Below are positions 46,601-57,700 of a stretch of 64,000 nt of DNA, one piece after another. Position 1 is the first letter of the stretch; every line of letters begins with the position of its first letter. The notes under the pieces were generated by a model. That model saw nothing but the letters and a program-made list of their open reading frames with translations, was not told the DNA's origin and made no database searches. A program made the position numbers and the translations under genes. Source of the stretch: Euptelea pleiosperma (Eukaryota > Streptophyta > Magnoliopsida > Ranunculales > Eupteleaceae); assembly GCA_035048495.1 (NCBI GenBank), contig CM068547.1, forward strand, positions 33,860,502 through 33,924,501. Direction: 5' to 3'.

Positions 46601-49600
46601 GTACGGCTAGGATACGAGCAGGATACTTCATGTACTTATTTATAAAAAAAAACACAAAAAAATAGTACATTAATATTAACATTAGTTTTAAATCAATAGT
46701 CCAAGTATATTAATTTTATAAGAAATATAAAATAAACCATTTATAGCACTTATTTGATTATAATATACTTTTTTATTACATGCTTACACACTGAAGATTG
46801 TGTATTTATGTATGTACACTTTATAACATCATATGTAGAAGTACCTATGCCACAAATTTTAGGAAATGGTTAAGATACTCGTATCCGTATCCGTGTCCCT
46901 GATTTTGGAAAATGTCGAGTCGTATCCCCGCTTCGCGTATCGGTGTCCGTATCCGTATCCGTATCCGGGCATCATAGATGTAAAGTAATAAGATCCCATG
47001 TACCATTGGAATGTAATGCATCCATCTCAGCAACCATAGCCTCATGCCACCCAGAAGAGGAAAGAGCTTCTTGAAGTTTGTTAGGAACAGAAACTGACGA
47101 CACAAAAGCAGTGAAAGAACAATAAGCAGGAGACAGAGAATCAAACGACACAAAATGAGATATAGGGTGTTTAGTGCACAAACGCATACCTTTCCGTAAT
47201 GCAATGGGAAGGTCGGAAGTACGCAAGCAAGACAGGATCCGTCGACGAAGAATCAAATGGTGGAAGACACGAGTCCAAGGTAGGCACGGGAAGGTGGCAA
47301 CGACGTACATAAGTGTGTAACGGTGATTGCATAAACTGACTAAGGCCACTGGGGGTTGCAGGCCAAAGGCCACCGAGGGTTCGGGGGCCGAGGCCCACCG
47401 GGCCGCTGTACAACGTCCATACGTTTCTTAGGTGTATTTCGGTAATTTTGTTCTTATTGTTATATGTTATATATACTAGGGAAAGTATGGAGAGAAGGTT
47501 ATGTTGCTCTGTACAATTCCCTCTTTCTCCCCAATTCTTCTCTCTCATTCTCCATGAAACCCTAATTAACTAATATAGCCATCAACTCCTATAGACATCA
47601 CCAATTCAAACTTTAATTTCGGTCTTATAATCATCCTAGAATCCTTTGCACCTTTGTTAGTTTTCCTTTGTTCAAACCTAAGTCATTTATAACTGGACTT
47701 CCCTAGACTGACATCGTGGAGAAACTAGATATATGTTGTGAATTGTGATTGATAACTTAAGCAGGTTGCTGTCACATTAACTCAATGTTCAAGATTCGAG
47801 TTACAAAACTTTATGGTTAAGGTACCTTAAATAAAAAGGAGTGACATCATGAATCTTTTCTTTTCCTTCTTGGTATGCTACCATCATTCTTCACCCCATC
47901 TTAACTATGTTTGGACAGTCAACATGTTTATTAGAAGGCAACTGAGAGTTATGGAGACTCAACACCCGGTTTTTTTAGAAACTACTATCTAGGTTCTAAG
48001 ATGCCTAGATGCGGATACGAATGTGGACACTAACAGTAAACGATGATACGACTCTTCATTTCTCAAAATTCAGGACCCGGATACGGATATGAGTATCCCA
48101 TCCATTATGTCTATATCTATATGATGCTTTAATTATTATTTTTTTAAGCTAATTAGTATTTACATCATACCTAATGTAATAAAGCTTCTAATATTGTGAA
48201 GATTTTGCTGTAAGATTTGTTACATATGTGTGTGTATGTGTCCTAATCACAAAAATCTCCGATTTGTTGAAAAAATCACCAATTTTTCGAATTCACGAAT
48301 CAATTGCTGATTAACCGGCAAAATCTCCAATTAATCGAAAAACTTGGCGATTTTGCCAATTAAGTGGCTGAGACCTATTTTTTTCCCCTTCTGATTTCGA
48401 TTTTGGAATTTTGATTATGAATGATGTATCATGTTTGTGAGTTATAAGTTATGACTTATTATTATGGAATTATAGATGTGCTTTTCATCATATATTAAAA
48501 TCAACATTTCTAACTTGAAATATGTCATGCTATAGTATATATATTGCCGATTTTTCCCGAATTTATCCGAATTTGCCGATTTATTGCCGAATCCCGACTT
48601 TGACTATGGTATATGTGTGTATGCCTTGGCTTGATGTGGGATTTTTAGAACAATGGTCCCACCTACCCAAAAAATTGACCTGATTTCATGATCATAAATA
48701 TTCGATCTTTCTCATTCTTTTGGACGATCAGAAAGAATATGACTAACAATTCAGAGGAAAGTGTTCATAAGGGATGATTACAATCATCCAAGAGGTTTAC
48801 TGTCTGGCCTGGAAGATCTTCTGAGTGGTATTACTTATGATCCGCCACGTGCATATCTTATACCAATATGCTAGTATGCCCTTGATGTACACCTTTGGTC
48901 TACAACAGATACCTTAGACTTCCTCATCTTGAATTAGCAATTAATTTAATTTGGAATTTTCCCCGTGTATTGTGTTCAGTAACTTTGATTATTTGAATTA
49001 TTACATATATATGCTCTGGGTATGATGATACTCAGATTTTCTGATCCTTTTTGAAATATATGCTGTTACTATTTTTACTTTTCACTAAAACTTGCTCAGG
49101 TTTATTTACGCAGGAACAGTAGTGGAGAGTTAGATTCTGATGGGAAAATATGGGCTGCTCCATATCGCTGGGGAAGCATGGTGATAGCATACAAGAAAAA
49201 CAAATTTCGAAAGCATAATATAGCTCCTATAGAGGTAATTTACCTGTAAACCTATGAATTCGTTCCTTAAAATTTTTCAGTCAAAACCAAGATGGCTTGC
49301 TATCTAAGTTAAGTTGTTTGGACTGGATGTGGTAGCAACAAACTGATCAATCTGAACACAAATCTTGTTTGTTTCTCGTTGTTGTAGTCGTTTTATATTT
49401 ATATTTATTTTTTATCAGTAATGTAAAATTTATAATAAAGAAAAAGGAAAAAGAGGAAACCAAGTGGACAATGATTGTCGGAATACACCATCTTTTGACA
49501 AAGAGTAAGTCGATTCTTTAGCACATCTGTATGTAAGACTAAATAGGAAAATCTTGCATTCACCAAGGTCTATAATATTGTCCACAATATTTTTGAGTGT

Positions 49601-52184
49601 CCATGGGCTTTCCGAAGCATGATGCCATTCTTCAAATCTCCCTCCACATTATAGTAGAGCTTTGAATTCAGCGAGATATATCTACTGGCCTTTTAAGAAG
49701 AGTAATGGTGTCAATAGGACCCAAAAAAAACCAAGGATCGAACTATACTCATCAAGAAAAGGACCCTCAATGCCGGCAGGCCTTCCGTTTTGTTTGAGTC
49801 TTTGAAATCGATAGGACCCAAAAAAAAAACCAAAGAGTCGAACTATACACATGAAGAAAAGGACCCCCAATGCCAGCTGGGCTGGGATTGCGTTTAAGAT
49901 TATCTCCAAGCCATTTTATTTTTGATGACTTCCATTTTCCAATTGTGCTTATGTATCACTTCATTTATAATCATTAGTGTTCTTGTCATAAATATAGAAC
50001 TGACCCCAAGTTTAAGTTTTTCGAATGTAGAAAGGGAGAAAAATGAATAACTTATATTCCTCCCTGAGTTCATTGAGGATGGTCTCATAAAAAACATATC
50101 AATCTGTGCTTAGCTGAGTGTAAATGGTCCCTGTGGTCTTTTAAATCTCGTTAAGATGCCTGTTTTCTACTAATCCGAAAAAACAAAAAAAAGATGCCTC
50201 TTTTCTCTATTTGACCGAACTCCTTGCCTAGACTGATTCTTTTTTAATTAATTTTTAGTGTTTATTCTAAATGGACAAAAATGCATCTAAATGACAACCC
50301 ATTAATTCTTCTTCTTTCTTTTTTGATTGTTATTAATCGAGGAACGACTTTCCTGAGAATCAATATACCTCATGGCCTTTTTCTGTTCAAATAGGAAATT
50401 TATAAGAGATTTTCATTTTCTTTGTTGCTTTCTCCAGGTCTGTTGTGCTGATGTCATTGGCTAAGTTGCTATGGCTTAGCCAAAAATGAGTTGGTGCTCA
50501 TGCTATCTTTTGAACTTTTTTGCCATTTAATTGATATTTTCACATACATTTTGTATAAACAAATTTATGTTATAAATCATGTTTTCTGTAGAATTCTGGG
50601 AATATATAAACCATGATTGCAGGACTGGGGGGATTTGTGGAGGCCTGAGCTAGCTGGGAGGATTTCAATGGTTGATTCTCCTAGAGAGGTAGTTGGTGCA
50701 GTTTTGAAGTATATGGGGGCCTCATACAATACACAGGACATTGACTCGCAAGTTACTGGTGGAAGGAATGCTGCCATGCATAATCTGGCATTGCTTCAAA
50801 AACAGGTATTAAGATGAAGATGATTTTCAGGTTGTTGCTTCCTGTGCTTGATGATTGTCCACAAATTAGCCTGAAAGTTGGCAGCAATTGGACAATCATA
50901 ATAGCTATTGGAGCTAAACTTGGAAGGCCAAAAGGATAAAAAAAAAATGGTACATCTTAGGATGATCCGATTGATGCAATTTTTGTGCTATGGCTCATCT
51001 AATAGGTGGCCTAACATTAGCACAAGTCCAGAATACAGATTGATGCATGCCACGTCTGTGGGATATGTCAAAGAATAATGATTGGTCATATCGGACCCCA
51101 CTTATGTTTTCTCTAATTTCAAATCTACTGCTTTTACAAGGTTTGGGTTTATTATTGATATATTTCTACAGGTTCGACTGTTCGACAGTGTCCACTACCT
51201 AAAGGCATTTGGAGTGGGAGATGTGTGGGTTGCTGTTGGATGGAGCAGCGATGTTCTTCCTGTTGCCAAGCGCACGTCAAATGTTGTTGTAATCGTCCCC
51301 AAGTCCGGTTCTAGTTTGTGGGCAGATCTATGGGTATGCCCTGAATGCTATGATCTCATGTCCTGAGCCCTGTTTCTTTGGAATGCTATCTATCCGTACA
51401 TTTACTTCTTTTTTCTAAGTTATCCGCATAGTAGACACTGAGGACGGTCTAGCGACAGCCTACTAGTATACATTATCGCTCATGCAGGTGGTGAGACAAA
51501 TTAATCAACCAGTCCCACGTAGGATATGATCTCCTAATCAACCTAATCAGGTGATCGTAACCATCCGATCTCATTTTCAGAAGAAAAAAAAATGGTGTAT
51601 GTTCCAGAAATCAGTCGATAAAAGGAAATGTTACGAGTTATGAGTCTTATGACCACCTAATTGGGTTGATTTTTGTCATTATATCCGGTCCTAGGTGAGT
51701 AAGATTTCCGGATTTGGATACAAATATGCATACTACTACAAATACTGAGTTATATCCCTTTTTGCAGGCAATTCCCGCTGCCTGTAGATTTGCTACCAAA
51801 CGTATTGGTGGGCGAGTCAGGGGTCCATCTCCACTAATCCACCAATGGATAGAGTTCTGTATGCAAGCTGCAAGAGCATTGCCTTTCAAGCAGGAAGTAA
51901 TCCCAGGGGCATCTCCCTCTGCCCTTGAAGACCCCTCGGTTGAAGCGTCTCAAGAGTTCACAAAGGGTAAGCCGAAGCTGGACACAAACCTAATTGCTGG
52001 AGTACCCCCACCTGAAATCCTGGACAGGTGCGAGTTTTTGGAACCATTGTCGGAGGCTGCATTGAAGGATTATCAATGGCTAATTGCTAGTATGCAGAAA
52101 CCTGGTCATGGTTTGTTCAACAACATGCAGCATTATATCTCATCAATGGTTCAGAATTTTGGGTTGAAGCCACAATCAAGATAA
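43643..52184 (+). CDS. Plastid-type PotD-like (putrescine/spermidine-binding) solute-binding protein
   Basis: Seven exons: 43643-44060, 44566-44729, 45008-45256, 49100-49234, 50623-50805, 51172-51333, 51768-52184, giving 575 residues; every junction is GT/AG and in frame. Residues 1 to about 70 are Ser/Pro-rich and acid-poor, as in a chloroplast transit peptide, followed by a hydrophobic stretch at about 77-95. The body resembles bacterial periplasmic solute-binding proteins of the PotD class (W-A-A-P-Y-R-W-G, D-W-G-D-L-W-R-P-E-L-A-G, V-A-V-G-W-S-S-D). It matches the plant 'extracellular solute-binding protein family 1' type (Arabidopsis At1g31410, from memory), a likely cyanobacterial inheritance. 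Ligand and membrane partner in plants are unknown to me. Intron 3 (3.8 kb) and intron 4 (1.4 kb) are swollen by transposon debris. The gene is divergent from SYF2 and convergent with the FEI-type gene. Confidence 0.9.
45909..46388 (-). mobile_element. 5'-truncated LINE with 17-bp target duplication, in PotD-like intron 3
   Basis: TTGAGAGTGCCCTTTAT occurs at 45892-45908 and 46389-46405 and flanks the insert. On the minus strand the insert encodes the end of an L1 reverse transcriptase (W-R-L-I-L-H-A-I-C-W-E-L-W-K-E-R-N-R-R-I-F at 46180-46245) and finishes in a poly(A) tail at about 45922-45909. The 480-bp size shows strong 5' truncation, normal for LINEs. Confidence 0.9.
46406..47370 (-). mobile_element. 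Ty1/copia reverse-transcriptase fragment, split by a TIR element
   Basis: On the minus strand 47350-46978 reads into the start of a copia RT (H-P-I-S-H-F-V-S; A-M-V-A-E-M-D-A-L-H-S-N-G-T-W-D-L), and 46534-46406 continues it (G-K-H-V-V-G-C, then after a frame change W-V-Y-T-V-K-S-L-P-D-G-S). The two halves are parted by the insertion at 46535-46977. It is a non-functional fragment. Sequence up to about 47560 may belong to the same element. Confidence 0.75.
46535..46977. mobile_element. TIR element with CTATGATRCCCGGATAC ends
   Basis: The left end CTATGATACCCGGATAC faces a right end whose reverse complement is CTATGATGCCCGGATAC. ATGTAAAG at 46527-46534 and 46978-46985 is the 8-bp target duplication. 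It sits inside the copia fragment. The subterminal parts are made of GGATACGGATAC words. A degraded relative lies near 47990-48110 and possibly another at 55240-55650. Confidence 0.8.
47371..49099. other. Rest of PotD-like intron 3
   Basis: No gene. 47990-48110 is a worn copy of the GGATAC element; 48240-48610 contains repeated CCGATTTTTCCGAAT-type words, probably another decayed TIR element. Confidence 0.4.
49400..49680 (-). mobile_element. Probable LINE 3' fragment in PotD-like intron 4
   Basis: Minus-strand translation gives W-T-L-K-N-I-V-D-N-I-I-D-L-type text and ends in a TTTATTATAAATTTTACATT-type tail with an A-rich end, similar to the tails at 45909 and 21062. Short and degraded. Confidence 0.45.
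49714..49905. repeat. Two-copy tandem repeat (about 97 bp) in PotD-like intron 4
   Basis: ATAGGACCCAAAAAAAACC starts the first copy near 49714 and a second near 49812; both continue through TCGAACTATAC and AAGAAAAGGACCC. Confidence 0.75.
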
Positions 52185-54776
52185 CCTGGAAGATTTAATT
52201 ATGAGGTTTTGGAAGGTTGAATGCTCAATTCATACATAGAAATTTTATCAGATTCTTTTATTTAAAGAAGCGTAATTGTTGGGTATATTTTTCATATAAA
52301 CATTACAGAATAATATTGGACATTGTTTGTCAGTCATGGATAACAATTGACGTCCCTACACATTGGCACAATTTTATTTTAACTGCGTGTGTGCGTGTGT
52401 GTGTGTGCATTAAAGAAAGTTCAAGTTGAAGGAAGAGTAGTTCCTATTCATGGGCAATGTATGGTACCTTATTCAAGTTATCGACACAACAATTTTGAAC
52501 TTGTTTTGTGCCACTGGTAACCTCAAAGGATTGGATGTTAGGACGATGAGAGAATAGAAAAGGGCAAGAGGGTTGTCAGACGAAGAGGGTGGTTTTCAAG
52601 GAGCTTATACAAGTATGAACAGAGTTAGTTTTTTCACGACTTAAGCTACTTAAATCAATATGTGCAAGTATGGTTGGCTGCCACTCTTAACATTGAAATA
52701 AGTATCATCACTACAGAGGCAAGTTTCTTCATCCTTGTGTGGTTTGGGCATCCTCGGTTTCAGGTTTTCAGATTGGGATGGTGGGTAGGTGGTAGGCCCA
52801 GGTTTTGGGTTGATAAACAAGGATCATGAGAAGTACGGCAGGGATGGGAAGTGCATCGTCTGTGTTTAAACCATTGGATGTTCTTTGAAATTTGCGTTGT
52901 GGTCTTTGGAATTCATATGTTGTCTTTAGGAATTGTATGATGGAAATCTCGATGATCAGTGGTCATGACCTTTGGACGACAATGCTACGGTAGACTATAA
53001 ATCCGATGGTCTAGATAGTAAAAAGAACTTGGTGTAACTCACAGGTGAGGAAAAGGAAGTAGAGGAACTATTTATGGAGCAGCTAGAAAACATGAGTGAA
53101 GTATGTCTTCACAAAAGGGGGTTAGCCAGCATTACACACTCAACTCACTAAAAGCAACAGAGAGCGGAGAAGTCTAGTGCAAGCTCATTTTGGACATGGT
53201 TTGTTCATATGGGGATGGTGAGGGAGATGGTAGAACGGAGAGGTAATGAAACTGCAAAGGGTGAAGGAAAGAGGTAAATCTTGAGAATTATACCCTGAAA
53301 TGTGATGAAGCTTTGTAGCCTGGGCAGAAAGGTGGCTGTGAATAAGATAGTGGAAGACGTCAAAGCTTAGACACCGCCAACAATCTCAATCAAATTATCC
53401 TCAATGTGCAAGAGATCGGAATAATACAAAAGAACTCTCAATTGTGCAGTTTCTGATTCTTTTTGGAGGAAACAAGAGCTCCCAAACAAGCAACAAGTGT
53501 GCAAAAACTCAATTGTCCGCACATGCGGATGTACGACTTAGATTCCTATGATCCTCAAGCATGTGTACGGCACCATACAACACCTCCAATATAGTATGCA
53601 AGTTAGTCCTGTCCACCCTCACGATTTAAGAACACACATTTCCTGCTTTGCTTTCTATCTGGCAAAGGCACCAGCATACGCTTTTAAGCACAAGGAGATC
53701 ATAGAAGACGAGAAAACATTCGCTGGTCCCTGGGTCCTTCAAAATTTGAAGGTCCGCCTGCCAAAATGCCTGACATGTACATCAAGGCCTAAACCCAACC
53801 CACGTTAAACCTTGGTTAGTTGGCTAAGGGTGGTTAACAAAGGGTGCGTGTCAAACATTTTGGGAGGGGAAAAACAATACTTGCCTTGGTTGCACACTTC
53901 AGCCCCAGACAACTCAAGGTTTTAAGTCCGGCTAATATCATGCGCAACTTTGGTTTGGTAGTGGAGATTATTTAGCTGTCATGGCTTACTTTAGTTTAGC
54001 CTCTACTTAGGGCTGACTTGGTGTACCAGTGTTTTGGGACCCGGATGCTCCTCCAAGCATGAGCACACTGAGATACATACTTTTATTAGGGTAGGGAGAT
54101 CGACTATAACGGAAATAATTAGAGGATTTGCAGTTTCTGTTGCCGAGTCTAGGTTTCCCCTGGGCTTAAGTTGCACCTGACTGAGCCATGTCCAACGAAT
54201 TCGAAATATAACATTAATGAAAAACTGCAAAAATCAAACTACAAACAGAGGCTGTCAGCCCTAGTTTCTCGCATTTACCCACAGAATTGCTTATTGCAAT
54301 GGAAATGCATTTTACAAAAATGGCATAAATAGAAAGGATATCCTTCCAGGGAATCACAATTTCTATTATCCATATACATAATTTAAGTAAATGAATGCCA
54401 AAGAAAGAAAAATAAAAATAAAAAACTAGAAGATAAATAAAAATACAAGTGGAAATTTCATTAACAGGAAGAGGGAAACGTGTGCTCGCACCCGTGCCTG
54501 ACCGAGGACACTGAAAGTAGAGGATTGCACCCTCTCCCCTCAATCTGCAACATGCTCATATTCATTTGACAGAAGAACATGGCTGAATCAGGCCTTTTCT
54601 GATTGTCATACATCTGCAAAAAAGAATGAATAGAATGTATAACAAAATTGAAGCCCAGCGATTCTGAGCCCATTTTGCAGCTTGCATTGCTTTCCCTTTC
54701 ATTCTTGAGAGAAACCGCAGTTACATGGAATGTGAACACGAGATTGCTTGTTTATTTGTTCTGGGGGGGAGGGGGT
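52185..54776. other. Intergenic between two convergent genes
   Basis: The ends should hold the 3' UTRs of the PotD-like gene (to about 52440) and the FEI-type gene (from about 54470). 53733-53870 is related to the insertion at 34956-35127. No other gene is recognised. Confidence 0.45.
53733..53870. mobile_element. Relative of the 34956-35127 MITE-like element
   Basis: Over about 110 bases it shares AACCCAACC(T/C)ACGTTAA, TTGGTTAGTT and CATTTTGGGA phrases in the same order. Confidence 0.55.
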
Positions 54777-57700
54777 TCAATCTGAGTTGGAATCATAGAA
54801 GTCGCTTGGGCACGGGGTCATGACCTCAGATTCTAGTACCTGGACCACCCTGTGCATGGTAGGCCGATCCTCCGGGATGGATGACACACACTGGATAGCG
54901 ACTGAGAGCAGGGCATCCAGGCTCTCTGCCTGTACTCCCTCACAGTGTGGATCAACAATCTCCCTTTCCCTGCTTTCTACAACCAGGAAATTCAACTGCA
55001 AAGAAAGAAACAGATAGGTTGGATAACAGGTCTGAGCAAGAACAGGTAAAATACTGATCATAAATGCAGCATCCATGCAGGGATTTCAGGACCCACCATT
55101 TGATGGGTCCCAAGTAGGAGATCTCCTAGTCTAGTCAACTTGCAAATCATCTGAAAAGATATATGATAGATTCAATGGTTGAAGTTCACCTGGTGGAACT
55201 GAAAATCACCTAGAATATCTCCTAGGCTATATCACAATGAGACGTGTATTAGTGTCCAACATAGATACAAGGCGTCTGACACGGCACCTTTAAGAAGCCC
55301 AAAATGCAGACACGTCTTACACAATGTGTTATAATATAATATTTTAGTTATTTATTTAAATCGGAAATGAAAGAAATGTATGAAAACTAAAAGAATCATA
55401 CACAGCTATTCAATACGTTAATAAATAAAAGTTGAAGATTATCAAACAACTATAGCTGCACAAGGACTATGGAGAATTGAATACACCAACCCGCTTTGAG
55501 AAATACTTTTTAATAAAATATCACTAAAATAAAGGGTGGCAGTAAAATAAAGGGTGACACTGCCATATGTATCAGGATGTGTGTAGGGATGTGTTGACGA
55601 TATGTATCTGCATCGATATTGTCCAACACGGCAAAAAACCTTAAAAGTGTCATGTCCTTGTTACATAGCTCCCAGGTAGGACCTACAGATGGGTGAGTAC
55701 AGCCCTTTGCGTAAGTATATAATGTATAACATAGGGTTGGGAGCGCAGTTAGTCAGCTTCAGCGTTCAGCCTAGAGTAAGCAAGGTTTACTAATATGAGA
55801 GACAAACAGCATTTACTGAGTGATTAGATAGATGTAAACATAAGAGTAAGATCAAAATTTATAGTTTATTCGTAAGAGAATCACCCAATGCATTACAAAT
55901 GATTAATTGTCCTCCTGTCTATCAGAACTTGAGCTTTTTATTGATATCTTGTACATCTTTCTTTTCCAGAGACATGAGAATTAAAAAAAAAATTGGTGAA
56001 GGGGTGATACTAGAGATTTTTCAAATATAAATTGTGGGTACCATAATTTTCACACGAATCTCAATGACCGATTTGCACATATCTCGAGGTGTGCATCCCT
56101 CGAGGATATTTCAAACGGTGCATTATTTCTAACGTACACTCATCCCGGCAACTCCAGCATCTCATCCCGGCAACTCATCCTGGCAACTCCAATATCTCAT
56201 CGAATTCATCTCGGCAACTCTAGCATCTCATCTTGAGAACTCATCCCGGCAACTCCGACATCTCATCCTGGGAACTCATCTAGGCAACTCCAGCATCTCA
56301 TTCCGGCAACTCCCAGCATCTCATCTCGACATTGTCGACGGGATCGACATTCAACTCATCCCAACAGGTTTAGTTATCATACTTAGCAGGAATGACGTTC
56401 AACACATCCCTATAAGGTCAGACGGCCTACTTGACGGGAGTAACGTTTATCTCATCCCGACAAGGTCAAGTGATACGCTTGACAAGAAGAATATTCAAGC
56501 ACATCCCGACAATATCAAACGGCTTACTTGACAGGAGTGACATTTATATCATCCCGACAAGATTAGCAGCATACTTGGCGGGAATTGACTTCTATCCATC
56601 CCGAGAAGTATACAAAATTCTACAAACAAGATAAGTATTCTAAACTATAATACAGTTAGTTGCTTACCGATCCATTGAATGTTAGCCACTTGGCGGTTAG
56701 TTTGACTATTACGTAACTCCCACGTTCTCCTATTCAAATATCTGCCACAAGGAGTGCCACCTCAGTCATTTCAGATATAACCGAATAAGGGAAGTTAGGA
56801 TCTAACAAGAAGAGTCGGTTTCATAACAGAATCTCTTTAGATCATAACTGACTAACGAGAAGTGGACACGTAGAAGGTGAGTCACGCCAGTTCTGGGGGT
56901 AAAAATACATGATCCTCAGAACTGGAAAATGGATCTTGCTCTCCAGATCCAGATAGCCTAAACTCTGAAACATTTTACTATTTTCCTGAACCCTGTTACA
57001 AATCCTATATTGACTTGAGCGTCGGAGTATTGTCAACAGGTACGACCACATCTCATCTGGAGATCATCCTATCCTTAGTGGTGGAGAAAGGAGTTTCATC
57101 CTGAAGTACTGGAGTCGTCCGATCATCATCAAGATACGAATCGTCTGACTGTGTGGGTTAGATCAGATATTTTTCCCCCACATAAATGTAGAGATTTTTT
57201 TTCATTTAGCAAGTAAGCTGGGATTGACCCTCAACATCATGCACGAGTACAAAGCATAGATATAAAGTTGAAAAATATATTATATCTATTGTAACATATA
57301 CAAGTTTAGCCAGCTTTGAGCCAACTCTTCTATAAGATTCAACATCATGCACAGATACAAAGCATAAGATATAGGTTCAGGCTTTGAGGACCCCTTTTTC
57401 TGACCCCTCTCGGTGTTCGCGCGCTCGGCCGTGGATTTCACGAATCCAACGGCGGTTGTCAGCGACCCAAAAAGTGAAAGTGATGCCAGCTTGGCGCTGA
57501 CAACCACTGTTGGATTTTTGGAATCCGACGGCCGAGCACACGAACACGAGAGGGGGTCAGAAAAAAGGGGGACCCCTAAGCCCGACCCTAAGATATAATG
57601 CTAAAAAATATATTATATCAGTTGTAACATACATAAGTTTAGCAATCTTTGAGTCAACTCTTCTATAAGATTTTGATAGCTTTGCCACACATCATGAGGA

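Noticed and set aside
56431..56634. 67-codon frame over the 48-bp minisatellite
   Set aside because: The period is near a multiple of three but varies (47-49), so a repeat protein would not stay in frame; intronic location.
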